Positions 53,526 through 62,135 of a stretch of DNA of 64,000 bases are shown piece after piece (the stretch's first letter is position 1; the number at the start of each line of letters is the position of its first letter). The position numbers and the translations under genes were made by a program. The DNA is from DASRHD01 sp035485575 (GTDB taxonomy: Bacteria; Verrucomicrobiota; Verrucomicrobiia; Opitutales; Opitutaceae). The notes under the pieces were generated by a model. That model saw only the letters and a program-made list of their open reading frames with translations, did not search any database and was not told where the DNA came from. Where the stretch lies: NCBI GenBank assembly GCA_035485575.1, contig DATHNW010000011.1, forward strand, positions 1-64,000, written 5' to 3'.

Positions 53526-54893
53526 ATGAAGCTCACTCTGTCGCTACTGACGCCGTTTTTCGCCGCCCTGGCGCTGGCCGCGGAGCCTGCGCCGGCTCCG
53601 CGCGACCCGGATATCGCGAAGATGGTCTCCGAAATTTCCGCCGAACGCATCGAGCGCTCCCTCCACATCCTGACCAGTTTTACCACGCGGCACACGCTGT
53701 CCGACCCGGCGCCGGGCGGCAACGACATCGGCGCAGCCCGCACCTGGATCCGCGCGGAATTCGAGCGCGCCTCCGCCGCGGCGGACGGGCGCCTGCACGT
53801 GGAACTGGATTCGTTCCAGCAGCCACGGGCCCCCGGCATCCCGCAGCCGGTGGAAATCGTCAACATCGTGGCCACGCTGCCCGGCACGCGGCCCGAATCG
53901 CGCGACCGCATCTATGTGGTGAGCGCCCACTATGACTCGGCCGCCTCCCATCCGGCCGACGCCGGCAGCCCTGCGCCCGGTGCCGACAACGACGCCTCGG
54001 GGGTCGCCGCCGTGCTCGAGCTCGCGCGCGTGATGGCGCGCTACGAATTTGATGCAACCATCGTTTTCATCGCCGTGGCTGGCGAAGAGCAGGGCCTCTA
54101 TGGCGCGGCGCACTGGGCCGAACAGGCGAAACAGAAAAATCTCAACCTCGCGGGGATGATCAACAACGACACCATCGGCAGCACCCGGGCGGAAGACGGC
54201 ACGCACGACAGCTCGACCGTGCGCCTTTTTGCGCAGGGTATCCCGCAGGGAAAAGCGCCCGGCGAGCGACTGCGCGCGCTCCTGGCCGCCGGCGGGGAAA
54301 ACGACACGCCGCCGCGCGAGTTCGCCCGCGCCATCAAGGAAGCCGCCGCGGTCTACGTGCCGGCGATGAACGTGAAGCTCATTTACCGCGCCGACCGCTA
54401 TCTGCGCGACGGCGACCAGCAGGCGTTTCTCGACCGCGGCTATCCGGCGGTGCGCCTGACCGAGCCGGCCGAGGACTTCCGTCACCAGCGGCAGGACGTG
54501 CGTGTGGAAAATGGCGTGGCCTACGGCGACACCACCGACCTCCTTAATTTCCCCTACATCGCCGATGTCGCGCGCATCAATGCCGCCGCGCTGGCGGTGC
54601 TCGCCCGCGCTCCCGCCGCGCCCAGCGGCGTCCAGGTCGAGATCGCGCAGTCCTTCAACGACACCACGCTGCGCTGGCTGGCCGGCGTCGAACCCGGCGT
54701 TGCTGGTTACCGCATCGTGTGGCGCGACACGACCGCGCCGTTGTGGGAGCACGCGCTCGACGTGCCGAAGGACACCACCCGCTTCACGGTGAAAGGCGTG
54801 TCCAAGGACAATGTCATCTTCGGCGTCGAAGCGGTGGACGCCGCTGGCCACGCCAGCCCCGCGGCTTATCCGGTACCTTCGCGCGGGCAGTGA
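53526..54893 (+). CDS. M28 family zinc aminopeptidase, secreted
   Basis: From the ATG at 53526 the 455-residue protein has a signal peptide ending near LAA (residue 19). The M28 co-catalytic zinc ligands are in place: His135 (SAHYDSA), Asp154 (GADNDASG), the Glu187/Glu188 pair (GEEQGLYG), Asp215 (NNDTIG) and His320 (DFRHQRQD). A C-terminal fibronectin-III-like domain spans about 365-455. It should release N-terminal residues from peptides in the periplasm or outside. It is divergent from rpmH across 94 bp. Confidence 0.9.
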   Translation: MKLTLSLLTPFFAALALAAEPAPAPRDPDIAKMVSEISAERIERSLHILTSFTTRHTLSDPAPGGNDIGAARTWIRAEFERASAAADGRLHVELDSFQQPRAPGIPQPVEIVNIVATLPGTRPESRDRIYVVSAHYDSAASHPADAGSPAPGADNDASGVAAVLELARVMARYEFDATIVFIAVAGEEQGLYGAAHWAEQAKQKNLNLAGMINNDTIGSTRAEDGTHDSSTVRLFAQGIPQGKAPGERLRALLAAGGENDTPPREFARAIKEAAAVYVPAMNVKLIYRADRYLRDGDQQAFLDRGYPAVRLTEPAEDFRHQRQDVRVENGVAYGDTTDLLNFPYIADVARINAAALAVLARAPAAPSGVQVEIAQSFNDTTLRWLAGVEPGVAGYRIVWRDTTAPLWEHALDVPKDTTRFTVKGVSKDNVIFGVEAVDAAGHASPAAYPVPSRGQ

Positions 54894-54957
54894 GCGGCGT
54901 GTCCCAGTCTTGCCAAACTCAACTGAGTTGAGACTAATTGCGCTTAGGCAAAATCCA

Positions 54958-55479
54958 ATGGCCAATCTCGACGGATCGGAGATTCAAAAGTGGCTACATC
55001 AGCACATCCCTCATCGTCTTGGCGGTGCGCTAGCAGGATGCCAAAGCATAAGCGGAGATTGGAAGATGCCGCCGATACCCGCCATGTCGGGCCATCCATA
55101 CCATGTTTGGTGCCTTTGTAGAGCCATAGACGAAGGTCAGCGAGTTACCATGCGGTGGCTTATCGAGTTGGTTGGTGTTTCGGGGACCGATCCGAAGACA
55201 GGACTACCGAATCGGCCCACGTTGCGCCCTGGCACGGTGACGCTAGAATTACTTGGTGGCACTTCGTTCGATCTTAAGAAAGACGAGGCGAAAGTCCTTT
55301 CGAGGGTTTGGAAAGGATGTTCTCAAGCAACAGGACACCCGACTACAAATACCAATCATTGGCCAATAGGCGATCAGGAGTTAGCGGCCGCACTTCTACT
55401 GGTGATTGACCACCTCCAATCTACACTTTACGCCCCGAATGGGCTAAAGCTCTTCGAGATCATGCAGGCGAAGTCGTAG
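54958..55479 (+). CDS. Hypothetical protein in a low-GC islet
   Basis: The 173-residue product (ATG at 54958; upstream frame overlaps the peptidase gene and is excluded) is not recognised. It contains PYHVWCLCRAIDEGQRVTMRW, a probable strand-rich centre and an alpha-helical end. Base composition drops to roughly 50% GC and codon use differs from the neighbours. An inverted repeat CTCAAC-TGA-GTTGAG (54918-54932) lies upstream. The next gene follows after 8 bp, so they form a pair. Confidence 0.65.
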   Translation: MANLDGSEIQKWLHQHIPHRLGGALAGCQSISGDWKMPPIPAMSGHPYHVWCLCRAIDEGQRVTMRWLIELVGVSGTDPKTGLPNRPTLRPGTVTLELLGGTSFDLKKDEAKVLSRVWKGCSQATGHPTTNTNHWPIGDQELAAALLLVIDHLQSTLYAPNGLKLFEIMQAKS

Positions 55480-55487
55480 AAGAAATC

Positions 55488-55949
55488 ATGCAAGACGACC
55501 CTAGAATAAAAGTGGTGCTCAGGCGCTATAGGAAAGATGAAGAACAATTTTCCGATTCGGTTGAATTGATCGGTGTCCCGTTTGCGCTACTGCGCGCCGC
55601 ATGTCGCTTTAGCGGAGAAGACTTTTTGGGGCGCCCGCGTGAGTTGGACAACGAAGCGCAAGCGTTTCTTGCTGCGCAAATTGGAATGGATTTTGATCCA
55701 TCGACATTCGATTATTTTTTGCACCCTTATGTTCGAAAAGAATTTATATCGACGTACTACGACGATCCCTCGATCAAAATAAAACCGTGTTCGGAATCCG
55801 GACCTCCGGCAAAGATGCCTATTCCCGCCGGAATGGAGTGGGTGGGGGTACGGCCCAAAAATGGTAAAGAGCATTTTGTAGCGATCGAAAAGAAAACGCC
55901 TGACCAGCCACCAGAGCCAACTCCGCCAAGCAGGGTGGCTCATCTGTGA
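55488..55949 (+). CDS. Hypothetical protein, possibly DUF7683-like, in a low-GC islet
   Basis: The 153-residue soluble protein has a short N-terminal strand region, LDNEAQAFLAAQIGMDFDPSTFDYFLH in the middle, and a proline-rich end. The middle resembles small immunity-type or DUF7683 proteins, but only loosely. GC falls to about 42% locally, the lowest seen in this window's genes. The tight pairing with the upstream gene is compatible with a mobile two-gene module; no toxin motif is visible. Confidence 0.62.
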   Translation: MQDDPRIKVVLRRYRKDEEQFSDSVELIGVPFALLRAACRFSGEDFLGRPRELDNEAQAFLAAQIGMDFDPSTFDYFLHPYVRKEFISTYYDDPSIKIKPCSESGPPAKMPIPAGMEWVGVRPKNGKEHFVAIEKKTPDQPPEPTPPSRVAHL

Positions 55950-56008
55950 CGTTGAACGAATAATTCCCGGCTCGACTTCCGATTCACCGGCCAGCCAGCT
56001 GTCCTGCC

Positions 56009-56470
56009 ATGCCTTCCAAACCGATTCCCGGCTCGACCGGCGAGGTGCTCACGTGCCTGCCGTCGCCGTACCTGCCGCATGCGGCGACCGGTCTGCTCTA
56101 CCTGCCGCGGTTCCTCGCGAAGTGCAAATACGTGAAGGCCCATGGCGCGCTGCCGGCGAGCTACGCGAAAAATTACAAGCGCGGGATCGACCGGTTTCTC
56201 TGCCTGCACCTCGGCATCGATCCGGCGGCGGTCGAAAAAATCGTTCATGAAGCGGCCGACGACGCTGAAGTCGAACGCCGTCTCATCGAACTTCTGCCCA
56301 AGGACGTGCAGGCCCACAAATGGAACCGCGAACTCGCGCAGAAAGGCCTGACGCCCGCCGGCCAGGAGTTCATCGGGCAGGCGCTCACCGCGATGGGATG
56401 TGCCGACCGCATCGGCGAAATCAAAAGCGTACCCGACCTGATCGACTTCGACGAAGGCCGCATCGAATAA
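56009..56470 (+). CDS. DUF5069 domain protein
   Basis: The 153-residue soluble protein matches DUF5069: LPSPYLPHAATGLLYLPRFLAKCKYVKAHG replaced here by its shortened form with AATGLLYLPRFLAK, then NYKRGIDRFLCLHLGID and a C-terminal DLIDFDEGRIE. The family is common in Verrucomicrobia and Planctomycetes and has no assigned function. The gene resumes high GC after the islet. Confidence 0.85.
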   Translation: MPSKPIPGSTGEVLTCLPSPYLPHAATGLLYLPRFLAKCKYVKAHGALPASYAKNYKRGIDRFLCLHLGIDPAAVEKIVHEAADDAEVERRLIELLPKDVQAHKWNRELAQKGLTPAGQEFIGQALTAMGCADRIGEIKSVPDLIDFDEGRIE

Positions 56471-56560
56471 AAAATTGTCGCAAGCGCCCAAGGAACGCCG
56501 GGTTGCAAAAATTTTCTTGGCGGGCTTTGCGACTTTGCGTGAATCGGTTTTTTTAAACTC

Positions 56561-56884
56561 ATGATCAAAGGCCAGAAAGTCGTCTGCATTAACGACACAT
56601 TCTCCCCGTTCATTCGCGGGCTCTACAAGCAGCTCCCGGTAAAGGGCGACACCTACACGATTCGTGAGGTGTTCCTGGGCCGCGAGAAGATCGTGAAGGG
56701 TGGTGAGACCGCGACGGTCGGCCTACTGCTGGAAGAGTTGAAAAATCCGCCTGATCCCTTTCACGAGGGCAAGCAGGAGCTCGGGTTCACGTCGGAACGC
56801 TTTGCGCCGCTCGAGGAACTGCCGGAGGAGGAAAGCGAAGTCGAGGAAGCCGCCGCCATCGGCGCATTCTTCGGGGCGAATTAG
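56561..56884 (+). CDS. Small hypothetical protein with an SH3-like N-terminus
   Basis: The 107-residue protein begins with a strand pattern MIKGQKVVCINDTF and GDTYTIREVFLG, typical of KOW/SH3-like barrels, then a linker and an acidic tail (LPEEESEVEEAAA). No function is recognised. It stands 90 bp after the DUF5069 gene, same strand, and is convergent with the next gene. Confidence 0.68.
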   Translation: MIKGQKVVCINDTFSPFIRGLYKQLPVKGDTYTIREVFLGREKIVKGGETATVGLLLEELKNPPDPFHEGKQELGFTSERFAPLEELPEEESEVEEAAAIGAFFGAN

Positions 56885-56895
56885 CCCCGCCTCGG

Positions 56896-57813
56896 TCAAC
56901 CCGCGGAAAGCCGCGCGCACAAGGAGAGCAGCCGGGCGCGCAGCGGCTCGGCCCGGGTGGCAAAGGCGCGCTGGTGCCGTTCATATTCGGCGCGGCCTTC
57001 GGGCGTTTCGATTTTCACCGGTGCGAAGCCGAGCGCGGAGAAATCGTACGGGCTCGCGCGCATGTCGATCTCGCGGATGTCCCGCGCGAGGGCGAAACCA
57101 TCGGCAATGAGCTCGGACGGCGCGAAGGGCGCGAGTTTGAACGCCCATTTGTAGAGGTCCATGTTCGCGTGCAGGCAGCCGCGTTGTTCGTGCTCCGGCA
57201 CAGTCACGCGCGAGGGCTGCGCCAGGTTGAGCGGCCGCGCGGCCGGCGTGAAAAAGCGAAACGCATCGAAGTGTGTGCAGCGCACCGGCAGGTCTTCGAC
57301 GATGCGTGCGAGTTCGCCGGGAGGAAAGCGCAACGGCCACGCGGCATGGCGGATATCGCCGGCCGGCTGGCGATAGACCATGGCCCATTCGTGCAGTCCG
57401 TGGCAGCCGAAGAAGGCCGGCCGGTCGCGCATGGCGGCGAGCAGCCCGTGCAGCCACGCGATGAACTCGCGCCGCTGGGGCGGCAGCGTGCCGGTCTCGA
57501 GCCTCACGCCGTCGGCGGTCTCGCGGTATTCGGGCCAGCGCAGGAATTCCCTCGCGCCGTCTCCCGCGAGCACGACATCCGGCCCGGGATGCCAGCGGCG
57601 CAGCCAGGCCGGGCGGAACGCATAGTAATCGAAAAGAAAATCGTGGACGGGATGCTTTTCGCCGCGTGCGGCCCGCGTCTGGTGCGGGTCGGTCCATGCG
57701 CGCACGCGCGTCTCGTGTGCGCGCTGGCGGGCGCGCCACTCGACCTCGGCCAGGATATGGATCGATTCGGCAGTGACCACGGATGGGCGGATGAAATACC
57801 TCCGCGCGCGCAC
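56896..57813 (-). CDS. Conserved protein often labelled 3-methyladenine DNA glycosylase
   Basis: The 305-residue protein is highly patterned (KHPVHDFLFDYYAFRPAWLRRWHPG split around the YYAFRP core, FGCHGLHEWAMVYRQ, CTHFDAFRFFTP, GCLHANMDLYKWAFKL, RASPYDFSALGF). I know this protein from actinobacterial and verrucomicrobial genomes, where it is commonly named 3-methyladenine DNA glycosylase; no glycosylase fold is visible to me, so the name is doubtful. Many conserved His, Cys, Asp and Trp residues suggest an enzyme, perhaps metal-dependent. Confidence 0.8.
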   Translation of the reverse strand: MRARRYFIRPSVVTAESIHILAEVEWRARQRAHETRVRAWTDPHQTRAARGEKHPVHDFLFDYYAFRPAWLRRWHPGPDVVLAGDGAREFLRWPEYRETADGVRLETGTLPPQRREFIAWLHGLLAAMRDRPAFFGCHGLHEWAMVYRQPAGDIRHAAWPLRFPPGELARIVEDLPVRCTHFDAFRFFTPAARPLNLAQPSRVTVPEHEQRGCLHANMDLYKWAFKLAPFAPSELIADGFALARDIREIDMRASPYDFSALGFAPVKIETPEGRAEYERHQRAFATRAEPLRARLLSLCARLSAG

Positions 57814-57846
57814 AAATCAATGCGCGTTATGCGCACCGGATTCGGG

Positions 57847-59079
57847 TTAAGGGCAGCGGGCGAGCCACAGGGCGCGTCCGGCGCCGAACCGATCCTGGCC
57901 GATTTCGCAGCCAATGTCCTCGTCGCGGCGCCAGCGGATGGGCTGGTTCGCCACGCGGTCGGCGATCCAGGCCTCGGCGAGTTTTTGGATGAGCGCGACC
58001 TGGCTGTCGGCCGTGGCGTCCATGTCGAGCGCGGCGAGCGCCTTGAAATCGGCGAGGTTGTCCTGGAGCGAGCCGGCCGGGTTGAACAATGGCGGCGTCC
58101 ACGCGCCTTGCGCATCGCGCAGCGGGCGGACTAGCGGGCTGAAGCGCACGATGGGGCCGTCCGTCAGCGGATGGGCGGCATCGGCGGGCAGGCGGTGCGT
58201 CAGCGCCAGATGGGCGTGAAGACTGGCCGCGTCGGGCGGGTCATCGACGATGCTCGTGGCGAGTTCCATGATGTCGCCGAGCACGCGGGGAAAACTTCTT
58301 TTGCGCGGGCCCTGCACGAGCGCGGGGTCGGCCGCGGGGCCGCTGACGGAGGAGGGCAGGGCGACGTGGCCCGTGCCGAGCGAGAGCACGTCGATGGCAT
58401 CGCGGGGCACGCCGTTGGCGAGCAGCTCGAGCACGCCGGCGAGCACGGGATTGTTGTAGCTGCCGATGGCGCCGTCCCAGAATTGGGCGTGGCCGAAATT
58501 CGCGGGTTCGTTGAAATAATTCACCGGCGCGTTGCTCGAGGCGTGGACGGCGAGAGCGAGCGTCGTGGTGATGTCTGGCGGCGAGAAGTCGGCGGCGAGG
58601 CTGTCCGTTTTCGATCGGAAGAAATGGGCGCGCTGCAGGTTGTAGTCGAAGCCGGCGATGAGAAATTGCGTGCCGGGCAGCCCGATGAACGCCGGCAGCT
58701 GGACGAGCGGCACATCGGCGACGGCCGCGGGTCCGGAGCCAAAGACGGTGCGCAGGCCGCCGATCTTGCCGTGGGTCGAGTATTTCGGGCCGAGGCCGAG
58801 GAGGCGGCCGATCTTCTCATACCACGGCAGGCCGACGAAAATCTCCGTGCGGCGCGTGACATCGGTGAAGAGGGCGAGGATCTCGGAAAGCTTCCGGCCG
58901 TTGGCGAGCGCGGCCGCGACGATGCTGCCGCCGGAGTTTGAGACCACGAGGTCGAACCTGGCCAGTACTTCGTGGCCGGAGATGTCGCCGTAGAGCGCGA
59001 GCAGCGCCCGCACCTCGATGAGCGCCCATGAACCTCCGCCATCAAGTGAGAGAATGCGATGGCGACCGTGGCTGGGCAT
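57847..59079 (-). CDS. Patatin-like phospholipase
   Basis: The 410-residue protein (ATG at 59079, MPSHGRHRILSLDGGG) has the patatin oxyanion motif DGGG (13-16), a nucleophile region VVSNSGGSIVAAAL with Ser49, and a late FWDGAIGSYNNP carrying the partner Asp. The usual GxSxG nucleophile motif is SNSGG here, so the first Gly is Ser. It should hydrolyse acyl lipids if active. It stands alone between an unknown protein and the SIS protein on the same strand. Confidence 0.85.
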   Translation of the reverse strand: MPSHGRHRILSLDGGGSWALIEVRALLALYGDISGHEVLARFDLVVSNSGGSIVAAALANGRKLSEILALFTDVTRRTEIFVGLPWYEKIGRLLGLGPKYSTHGKIGGLRTVFGSGPAAVADVPLVQLPAFIGLPGTQFLIAGFDYNLQRAHFFRSKTDSLAADFSPPDITTTLALAVHASSNAPVNYFNEPANFGHAQFWDGAIGSYNNPVLAGVLELLANGVPRDAIDVLSLGTGHVALPSSVSGPAADPALVQGPRKRSFPRVLGDIMELATSIVDDPPDAASLHAHLALTHRLPADAAHPLTDGPIVRFSPLVRPLRDAQGAWTPPLFNPAGSLQDNLADFKALAALDMDATADSQVALIQKLAEAWIADRVANQPIRWRRDEDIGCEIGQDRFGAGRALWLARCP

Positions 59080-59221
59080 GCAAACGATTTGCCGAACGGC
59101 GCAGGGCAAAGCAAGCGCCGCGCATCAGGACCTTGACCAGAGCCGGCGCACACCTTGCCGGGCGTGCTTGGAGGGGGCAGAAGAAAGTGGCCGGGCTGAG
59201 TCCGGCCCGGCTGAAAAATCC

Positions 59222-59950
59222 TCACGCCAGCTGGCGGCTGAGGCGGCCCTTGTATTTTTCCGCGAGGGCGCGGTTGTGCTCGATGGCGCCGGGCAGGTTC
59301 TGGCTGCGCAGGACAGGCAGCGGGTGATTATTTTGCTTCAGCCAGTCGATGGTCGCGAGCATGAGCCAGTTGAGCACGGAGCAGCCGATGAACGTGCTGG
59401 TCGGCCCCGCGCGGACGCCGTCGGCCACCTCCACGATGGCGTCGCCGGGCACGCCGCCGTTGTCCAGTACGTGATCGGAGACGTCGGAAAGTTTCTTGCC
59501 GCTGGGATGTTCGCTCGGCGTGACGCGCGACATGGCGACGCTGGTGAGCGCGACGACGGTGAGGCCCTTTTCCTTCACGTGGAGGACGACTTCGATCGGC
59601 GCGCAGTTTTTGCCGGAGTTGGAGATGGCGATGAGCACTTCGCCGCGCTGGAACTGGTACTGGCGGTCATAGCGTGCGGCGAGGCGCGTGCCGTAACCCG
59701 GAAGGTTTTCAATGAAGCCGCCGGTGGGGTCGATGAGGCCGGTGACGCAGACGAGCCCGCCGGCGCGGCCGATGATTTCACGCGCGACGACCTCGCTGTG
59801 GCCGCTGCCGAAGGTGTGGATGACGCCGCCGCGCGCGACGCATTCGCCAAGGACGGGCGCCAGGCGGGCGAGCGCGGGGGCGTTGGTTTTCCAGGCGCCG
59901 GCGAGCAGTTCGTTGGCGCGGGCAAAGTAGGATTCAGGGAGTGAGGGCAT
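59222..59950 (-). CDS. SIS domain phosphosugar-binding protein (UPF0309-like)
   Basis: The 242-residue protein (ATG at 59950) is a sugar isomerase domain protein. The phosphosugar-binding segments are HTFGSGHSEVVAREI, AISNSGKNCAPIEV and VVALTS. It is close to UPF0309 proteins, which often accompany amino-sugar catabolism. The gene is divergent from the S9 peptidase across 110 bp and downstream genes are not sugar-related, so substrate is unknown. Confidence 0.86.
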   Translation of the reverse strand: MPSLPESYFARANELLAGAWKTNAPALARLAPVLGECVARGGVIHTFGSGHSEVVAREIIGRAGGLVCVTGLIDPTGGFIENLPGYGTRLAARYDRQYQFQRGEVLIAISNSGKNCAPIEVVLHVKEKGLTVVALTSVAMSRVTPSEHPSGKKLSDVSDHVLDNGGVPGDAIVEVADGVRAGPTSTFIGCSVLNWLMLATIDWLKQNNHPLPVLRSQNLPGAIEHNRALAEKYKGRLSRQLA

Positions 59951-60060
59951 CAGCGGGGAAAACCGTAAAGCGGGCGGCCGGGAAAGCGCAAAACATCCGG
60001 GGCCGATTCGCAAAATTTATTGCAGCACCGGGAGAGCACGGCAAATTACCCGTTTTTGCC

Positions 60061-62118
60061 ATGATATTACGCCGATGGAGCATCGCATTTATAGTGCTGG
60101 GAGCCACTTTGTGTGTGGCCGACGTTATTCCAGTTGAGGATTTTGCGCGGGCGCCGGCTTTTTCCGCCATGAAGCTTTCGCCGGACGGCCAGTTTTTTGC
60201 CTTTCTGCGGGAGCGTGAGGGAAAGCCGACCTTGTTCTTTTCGGACATGGTCAACATGAAAACCACGGGCGTCGATCCCGGGCATGTCAGCATCCCTGGA
60301 GTGGGGCTTGAAGCGACCAAAGAGGTCATTTCATTCAACTGGATCAGTGATCGGCGCGTGACGTTCACCACTGCGTTCTGGGACCACTATGTCAGCGGGG
60401 TGTCGGCGGTGGATCGCGATGGCAAGCACTGGAAGGCGGTCAGCGGTTATGATGCCAGTCCGGATGGGGGTGAGCTTTTGGCCATCCAGTCGATTCACAG
60501 CTTTGAAGATGCCGACCAAAACATTCTCATGCTTCAACAGCGCGATTACTGGGGCGAGGGAATGCTTTACCGGGATGTGGTAAAGGTCAGCACGCTGATC
60601 GGCACCTTCACGACCGTGGTAAAAAATCCAGGCAATGTGGTTGGATGGAGCGCTGATCGTGCGGGCTGCGTCCGCCTGGGCTTAACGCTGGCGGATAATT
60701 TGAAAAGAGGCTATATTTACCGCGAAAACGAAGACGCGCCATGGCATGCGTTGTCCCTGCCCGCGGGCGCGCATGGCGAAATCAGGCCGCTGGGATTTGA
60801 TTATTCGAACCAGAAACTGTACGTGGCCGCCCTGTCGGCCACGAGGCGGTGGGCGATTTACCCCTTCGATCCGGCCACGGCCACGCTGGGCGATGCAGTG
60901 ATGGATGATCCGGAGTACGATCTTGCCGCGGAAGAGGGCTTGGTCCCGGCCATCGCCGGCATTGCGCCCAACCGGTGGATATTTTCCCAGCGGAAGAAGA
61001 CGCTGGTCGGCCTATATTACATGACCGAAGGTCCTCGCGTGCACTGGTTCGACCCTGAATTTGCCGCCTATCAGCAGAGTATCGATGCGGCTTTGCCGAG
61101 AACAGTCAACCTCATCACAAGTTATACCAAGGACGATAAACGCATGCTCGTGCTGGCGTTTTCCGACAAGGATCCCGGCACGTATTATCTTTTCGATGCC
61201 GCCGACAATACCCTGACCCGCATTGTTTCGCGCATGGACTGGATCAAGCCCGAACTCATGGCCTCGATGTATCCCATTAAGTACAGCGCGCGCGACGGAC
61301 AGCTTATCCACGGCTACCTTACGCTGCCGCCCGGCCGTCCGCACAAGGGCCTGCCGTTTGTCGTCCTGCCGCATGGTGGCCCTTGGGTGCGCGACATATG
61401 GGGATTCGACCCGCTGGTGCAGATGCTGGCCAATCGCGGTTATGCGGTATTACAAATGAACTACCGCGGTTCCCCCGGCTACGGCGAAGATTTTTATAAA
61501 AAAGCGCGTCATGAAATCGGCCGTGGCATTCAGGACGACATTGAGGACGGCACGCGCTGGGCGATAGCCAAAGGCCTGGCTGATCCCAAGCACGTGGCGA
61601 TCGTCGGCGCGAGCTATGGCGGTTATTCCACGCTTTTTGCGCTGGGACACAATTCCGGGCTTTATTGTTGCGGCATCTCCATTGCTGGCGTCACGGACTG
61701 GCTGGACATCATCAAAGGCAAGACCAGCGGGGAATATAAATTTGCCTACGCGCATTGGGTGCAGCAAATCGGCGATCCAAAAAACGATGGGGAGTTCCTG
61801 AAGTCGATTTCACCGGTGAACTTTGCGGACAAGATCACGGCGCCGCTGCTCATCATCCAGGGCAAGGAAGACCGCACGGTTCCACCGGCGCAGGCGCACA
61901 AAATGATCGATGCCCTCGAAACGGCCGGCCATCCGCCGGAATCGCTCTTCGTCGCCAACGAGGGACACGGCTTTAGTAAAGAGGAGGACCGCGTCACGGA
62001 GTACAAGGCCATCGAGGCATTTCTGGCGAAGAACCTGGGTCCGGGTGCGCCGCTGATGGAGCCGGCCAAAGTTGAATCACCGGTGGCGGCTCCAACCGGG
62101 AACAAACCAGCGGGCTGA
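60061..62118 (+). CDS. S9 family prolyl oligopeptidase, secreted
   Basis: From the ATG at 60061 the 685-residue protein has a signal-peptide-like N-terminus (LRRWSIAFIVLGATLCVAD), a seven-bladed propeller region (about 30-400) and a C-terminal alpha/beta-hydrolase. The triad is Ser518 (GASYGGYS), Asp604 (GKEDRTVPP) and His636 (NEGHGF). LPHGGPWVRDIWGFDP and NYRGSPGYGEDF are typical of acylaminoacyl-peptidase and dipeptidyl-peptidase relatives. It cleaves short peptides, probably in the periplasm. Confidence 0.9.
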   Translation: MILRRWSIAFIVLGATLCVADVIPVEDFARAPAFSAMKLSPDGQFFAFLREREGKPTLFFSDMVNMKTTGVDPGHVSIPGVGLEATKEVISFNWISDRRVTFTTAFWDHYVSGVSAVDRDGKHWKAVSGYDASPDGGELLAIQSIHSFEDADQNILMLQQRDYWGEGMLYRDVVKVSTLIGTFTTVVKNPGNVVGWSADRAGCVRLGLTLADNLKRGYIYRENEDAPWHALSLPAGAHGEIRPLGFDYSNQKLYVAALSATRRWAIYPFDPATATLGDAVMDDPEYDLAAEEGLVPAIAGIAPNRWIFSQRKKTLVGLYYMTEGPRVHWFDPEFAAYQQSIDAALPRTVNLITSYTKDDKRMLVLAFSDKDPGTYYLFDAADNTLTRIVSRMDWIKPELMASMYPIKYSARDGQLIHGYLTLPPGRPHKGLPFVVLPHGGPWVRDIWGFDPLVQMLANRGYAVLQMNYRGSPGYGEDFYKKARHEIGRGIQDDIEDGTRWAIAKGLADPKHVAIVGASYGGYSTLFALGHNSGLYCCGISIAGVTDWLDIIKGKTSGEYKFAYAHWVQQIGDPKNDGEFLKSISPVNFADKITAPLLIIQGKEDRTVPPAQAHKMIDALETAGHPPESLFVANEGHGFSKEEDRVTEYKAIEAFLAKNLGPGAPLMEPAKVESPVAAPTGNKPAG

Positions 62119-62135
62119 ACGCCGGCCCGGCGGAT

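Noticed and set aside
53544..54965. Leftward open frame of 473 codons opposite the M28 peptidase
   Set aside because: The plus strand has all five zinc ligands of M28; the antisense product has no recognisable feature.
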